In this document: one piece after another, positions 61,701-64,000 of the stretch
How positions within the stretch are numbered: the stretch's first letter is position 1
Layout of the letters: the number at the start of each line of letters is the position of its first letter
NCBI GenBank assembly: GCA_030068145.1
Contig: JAPJBO010000598.1
Span: 62,001 to 126,000, forward strand
Source of the DNA: Diplonema papillatum
Taxonomy: Eukaryota; Euglenozoa; Diplonemea; Diplonemida; Diplonemidae
Length of the DNA: 64,000 nucleotides
Direction: 5' to 3'
Position numbers and translations under genes: made by a program
The notes under the pieces: generated by a model
Told to the model about the DNA's origin: nothing
Seen by the model: only the letters and a program-made list of their open reading frames with translations
Database searches by the model: none

Positions 61701-61918
61701 GTGGTCTTGTTTCCTTTAATCCTGTAGGTGTTGCTATGAAAATGTCTCCAGGGACAAAAAAAAAACTTTTTGTCCCTGGAGGGACAGAAAGCTCCCTTAT
61801 TGTCCCTGGGCCTCATTGTAGCTGTTCAGCGGCAGGGACAAAAAAAATCCAGCCGGTAAAAAAATATTTTTTTGTTTCCGATATAAATATTTTTTGTTTC
61901 CGATAAATATTTTTGATA

Positions 61919-62640
61919 CGGGTTCCTGGGGACTAGTCCCCAGTGCGAAATGTGACCAAGGGGAGTCCCATTGGGCAAGCAATTTCATTGGATTTTGCGA
62001 GGACCCTAAGTAATCCGGAGCCAGTGTGATAGACCTCTGTGATGTGGGCCGCTTCACTGCTCGTCTGCATGTGGACTGCTCTGTACCTGTGCCTTCTCCG
62101 CGCTTGCAGCTTTTCAAGCCGGCCACGCCTGCTTTCCCTTTTCTGTCTTTCGACCTCGGCGATCCCTCGCGGGCGTCCTTGGTGTGGTCGGTGGGCCAGT
62201 TCCCCGTAGTTCCCCCGTAGTTCAACATGGGGGGGGGGTGTCTTTTTTTTTTTTCGTTTCTTGTTTTTTCGCTGAGTGCTTCAGGGATGCAGCCTTGGGT
62301 CCGGGAGAGCATTTCTAAGCTACTTTGCACGTTTTCGTCACAAAATACGGACAATTTCGGGTACTTCGAGCGTACCAAGATCAAAGACCCCAGGAGACAA
62401 GCCACCTGGTCCAGGCCAAAATCGGTGAATTTCGGGGGGTAATTTCTTTGTGGCGACCACTTTCTGCAGTCGGCCCTGGGCGGAAGAGTATTACGGCCCA
62501 ACTTGCGCAGAGCGGCCATGTGCTATGCGTGCCCCGAAGAGGAAGGAATAGGATGAGAAGGAAGGACAGACTGGGAGTCACGGTTTGACAGGTAGTGACA
62601 GGATCAGCTGCGGTAAGGAGAGCAGGAAATGTTCTACCGG
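61919..62640. other. No gene seen
   Basis: Unique sequence with homopolymer tracts. ORFs on both strands lack domains. Confidence 0.5.
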
Positions 62641-62642
62641 AA

Positions 62643-62738
62643 GCCCCGCGCCGGCCGGGTTTCGAAGCGATCACGGGACCGGAGACAGAGGCCCCGCGCC
62701 GGCCGGGTTTCGAAGCGATCGCGGGACCGGAGACCTTC
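62643..62738 (+). repeat. 48-bp tandem duplication
   Basis: Two copies of CCCCGCGCCGGCCGGGTTTC...GGGACCGGAGA. Confidence 0.9.
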
Positions 62739-64000
62739 GCGGCGGTCGGAGGAGAGAGATGGTTCCGGGCGCTGCAGTATTGGTTGGATGGGATGTGCTG
62801 GTCGGTGGCGGGTGACGTCTCAAAACCCGCAGACGTCTCGAAACCTCGCCGTCGACTTTGAAGTGTGGACCAAACTGGATCTTCCGGGCAGTGTCGTAGC
62901 GACGACGGATGGGACACCGTTGAGCATGCGTGCGAGGTACTCTCAAAACTTTTAAAAACCGTCGGGGATGCGCTGGAGCGAACGGTGACGGACCGCTTCT
63001 GCCAGGCAGGAAGCTGGAGAAGATGGGGTCGCTGAGAACGGTGGGAGCCCCGCCGTGCCTCACGGGGTACGAGATGAGGCCGATCTTCCGTGGTGGTACG
63101 GAGACGATGGAAGTGCTCGAGACACAGCTGACGACGGCACGAGTTCAGCGGCGAGGCGTGAGGGATGGATCTTTTCCTGACGTACGGAGGTGGAAGGGCG
63201 GAGCGTGCGGCGAGATGGGCGATGTTCAACGCTACGGAACACGAAAGTGGAGTGAGCGCCCGCTCACTCCACTTTCGTGTTCCGTAGCGTTGGTGCCACG
63301 AGCACTAGAAGTGCGGCGTGTGAAAGCGCCGGTGCAGCAACCGATGAACCTGGACGAGCAATCGAAGAAGAAGCGAGGCACCAAACGCGCCTGAGCGCGA
63401 CGATCAAGTCGAGCTAAAGAGGCGAAAGCATGGTCACGTACGAAGAGATAACCGCGACACCGCAAATCGCCACAGATGATTTGTATTCTAACCCAAACTA
63501 TCAGAGGCGGTCGCGGTCGAGACGGCAACCCGAGCGAGGAGTAAGGTTGATAACCAGAATGACTGTCATAATGGCCATGCTGAAGGCAAGGTTGCGTTGC
63601 AGGAGGAGAAACTGGTGCTTGGCCGAGGATAAGATGGCTATGGCGGCACGGGCAGAACAGAGCGCACGCCTTCGCAGTCCCAGGACCTCCGCCCACTTGC
63701 ATACAGCCGTCGATTGGCCTTTCCCAAGAGGACGAGTTGGAATGCAGGTACCATCTCCGGAGAGCTTCCGGTTTCTCCCAGAGTAGAGGAGCTGATGCAA
63801 ACGCCACCTGATTGCGGATCACCTTCTTGCCCAAACCCAAGAGGGATTGGAGTGTCGGAATGGCGCGCAAGGAGAGGCTCTGGCTTGTTTGCTTCTTTCG
63901 CTGGCGAGAGGAAGACTTCGGACACGGCAAAGCCTTGGGCTTTTCGGGCTCTGCATCCTTCTGTTCCAGAGATCTTGCCCACAACAAAATTAGCCTTGAA
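62739..64000. other. No recognisable gene
   Basis: ORFs at 62930-63394 (+) and 63232-63987 (-) overlap the palindrome and have no domain I can name. A coding stretch on the plus strand near 63290-63390 (basic C-terminus KKKRGTKRA) is possible but unsupported. Confidence 0.45.
63227..63292. repeat. Perfect 66-bp palindrome
   Basis: 32-base arms (CAACGCTACGGAACACGAAA inward) are exactly complementary around a CC centre. Confidence 0.97.

Larger units (their letters stand above)
60826..61918 (-). mobile_element. Crypton-like remnant between inverted repeats
   Basis: Inverted copies of a ~55-bp sequence (ACCGGCTGGATTTTTTTTG...GAACAGCTGCAATGAGGCCC) at 61168-61225 and 61803-61860 flank a recombinase N-terminal fragment. 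Outside them are arrays of TTTCCGATAAATATTTTT (60840-61016 and 61868-61916, same orientation) and, on the left, a large hairpin. Probably a non-autonomous derivative. Confidence 0.6.

Noticed and set aside
63232-63987. 251-codon minus-strand ORF
   Set aside because: Runs through the palindrome, no domain, no codon bias.

Overview
This is a repeat-dominated piece of a eukaryotic nuclear genome. The evidence is spliced genes (a GT-AG intron at 44098-44555), GC-rich coding exons set in AT-rich repeats, many TIR transposons, a Penelope-like reverse transcriptase, a Merlin transposase, tyrosine-recombinase (YR) elements, and a relic of the 18S-ITS1-5.8S rDNA unit. The lineage cannot be fixed from the sequence. 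A protist or alga with a bloated genome would fit (CbbX-type AAA protein, PHO80-like cyclin, bacterial-type RNase HII), but that is inference.

Layout. 1-3250: no convincing gene. 3250-13000: satellites, including long 41-bp arrays. One array is split by a YR retrotransposon (6722-10778) that looks whole and carries split direct repeats. 11904-18630: a swarm of ~213-bp MITEs with CATGCAGGGTC inverted ends and TA target duplications, and a 2.6-kb foldback element (14221-16800) whose arms are 49-bp satellite. 18226-21945: a Merlin-type transposon with an 8-bp target duplication and an empty site elsewhere in the window. 21950-26400: a 365-bp satellite in two opposed arrays. 26917-30296: a retroelement whose reverse transcriptase is fused to a ubiquitin-specific protease and a zinc finger; a truncated relative lies at 57835-58860. 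30465-42180: a composite between inverted minisatellite arms. It holds a 1618-aa Ulp1-like protease/DDE transposase/zinc-finger ORF and a 2065-bp TIR element that encodes a tyrosine recombinase and has the same ends as the MITE swarm. 42859-48676: the most host-like genes, an AAA protein and a cyclin. 48700-64000: sparse coding, with an rDNA relic, a 104-aa ORF, duplicated RNase HII first exons, palindrome-rich short repeats, a 1.17-kb TIR element, a Crypton-like fragment, and two striking palindromes.

The mobile elements interlock. MITEs sit inside the Merlin element, inside older repeats and inside YR-retrotransposon ends, and uninterrupted copies of five target sites are present in the same window, so target duplications can be read directly. 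The strongest candidates for something undescribed are the RT-deubiquitinase fusion, the TIR element carrying a tyrosine recombinase with its MITE derivatives, and the Ulp1-DDE-zinc-finger transposon.
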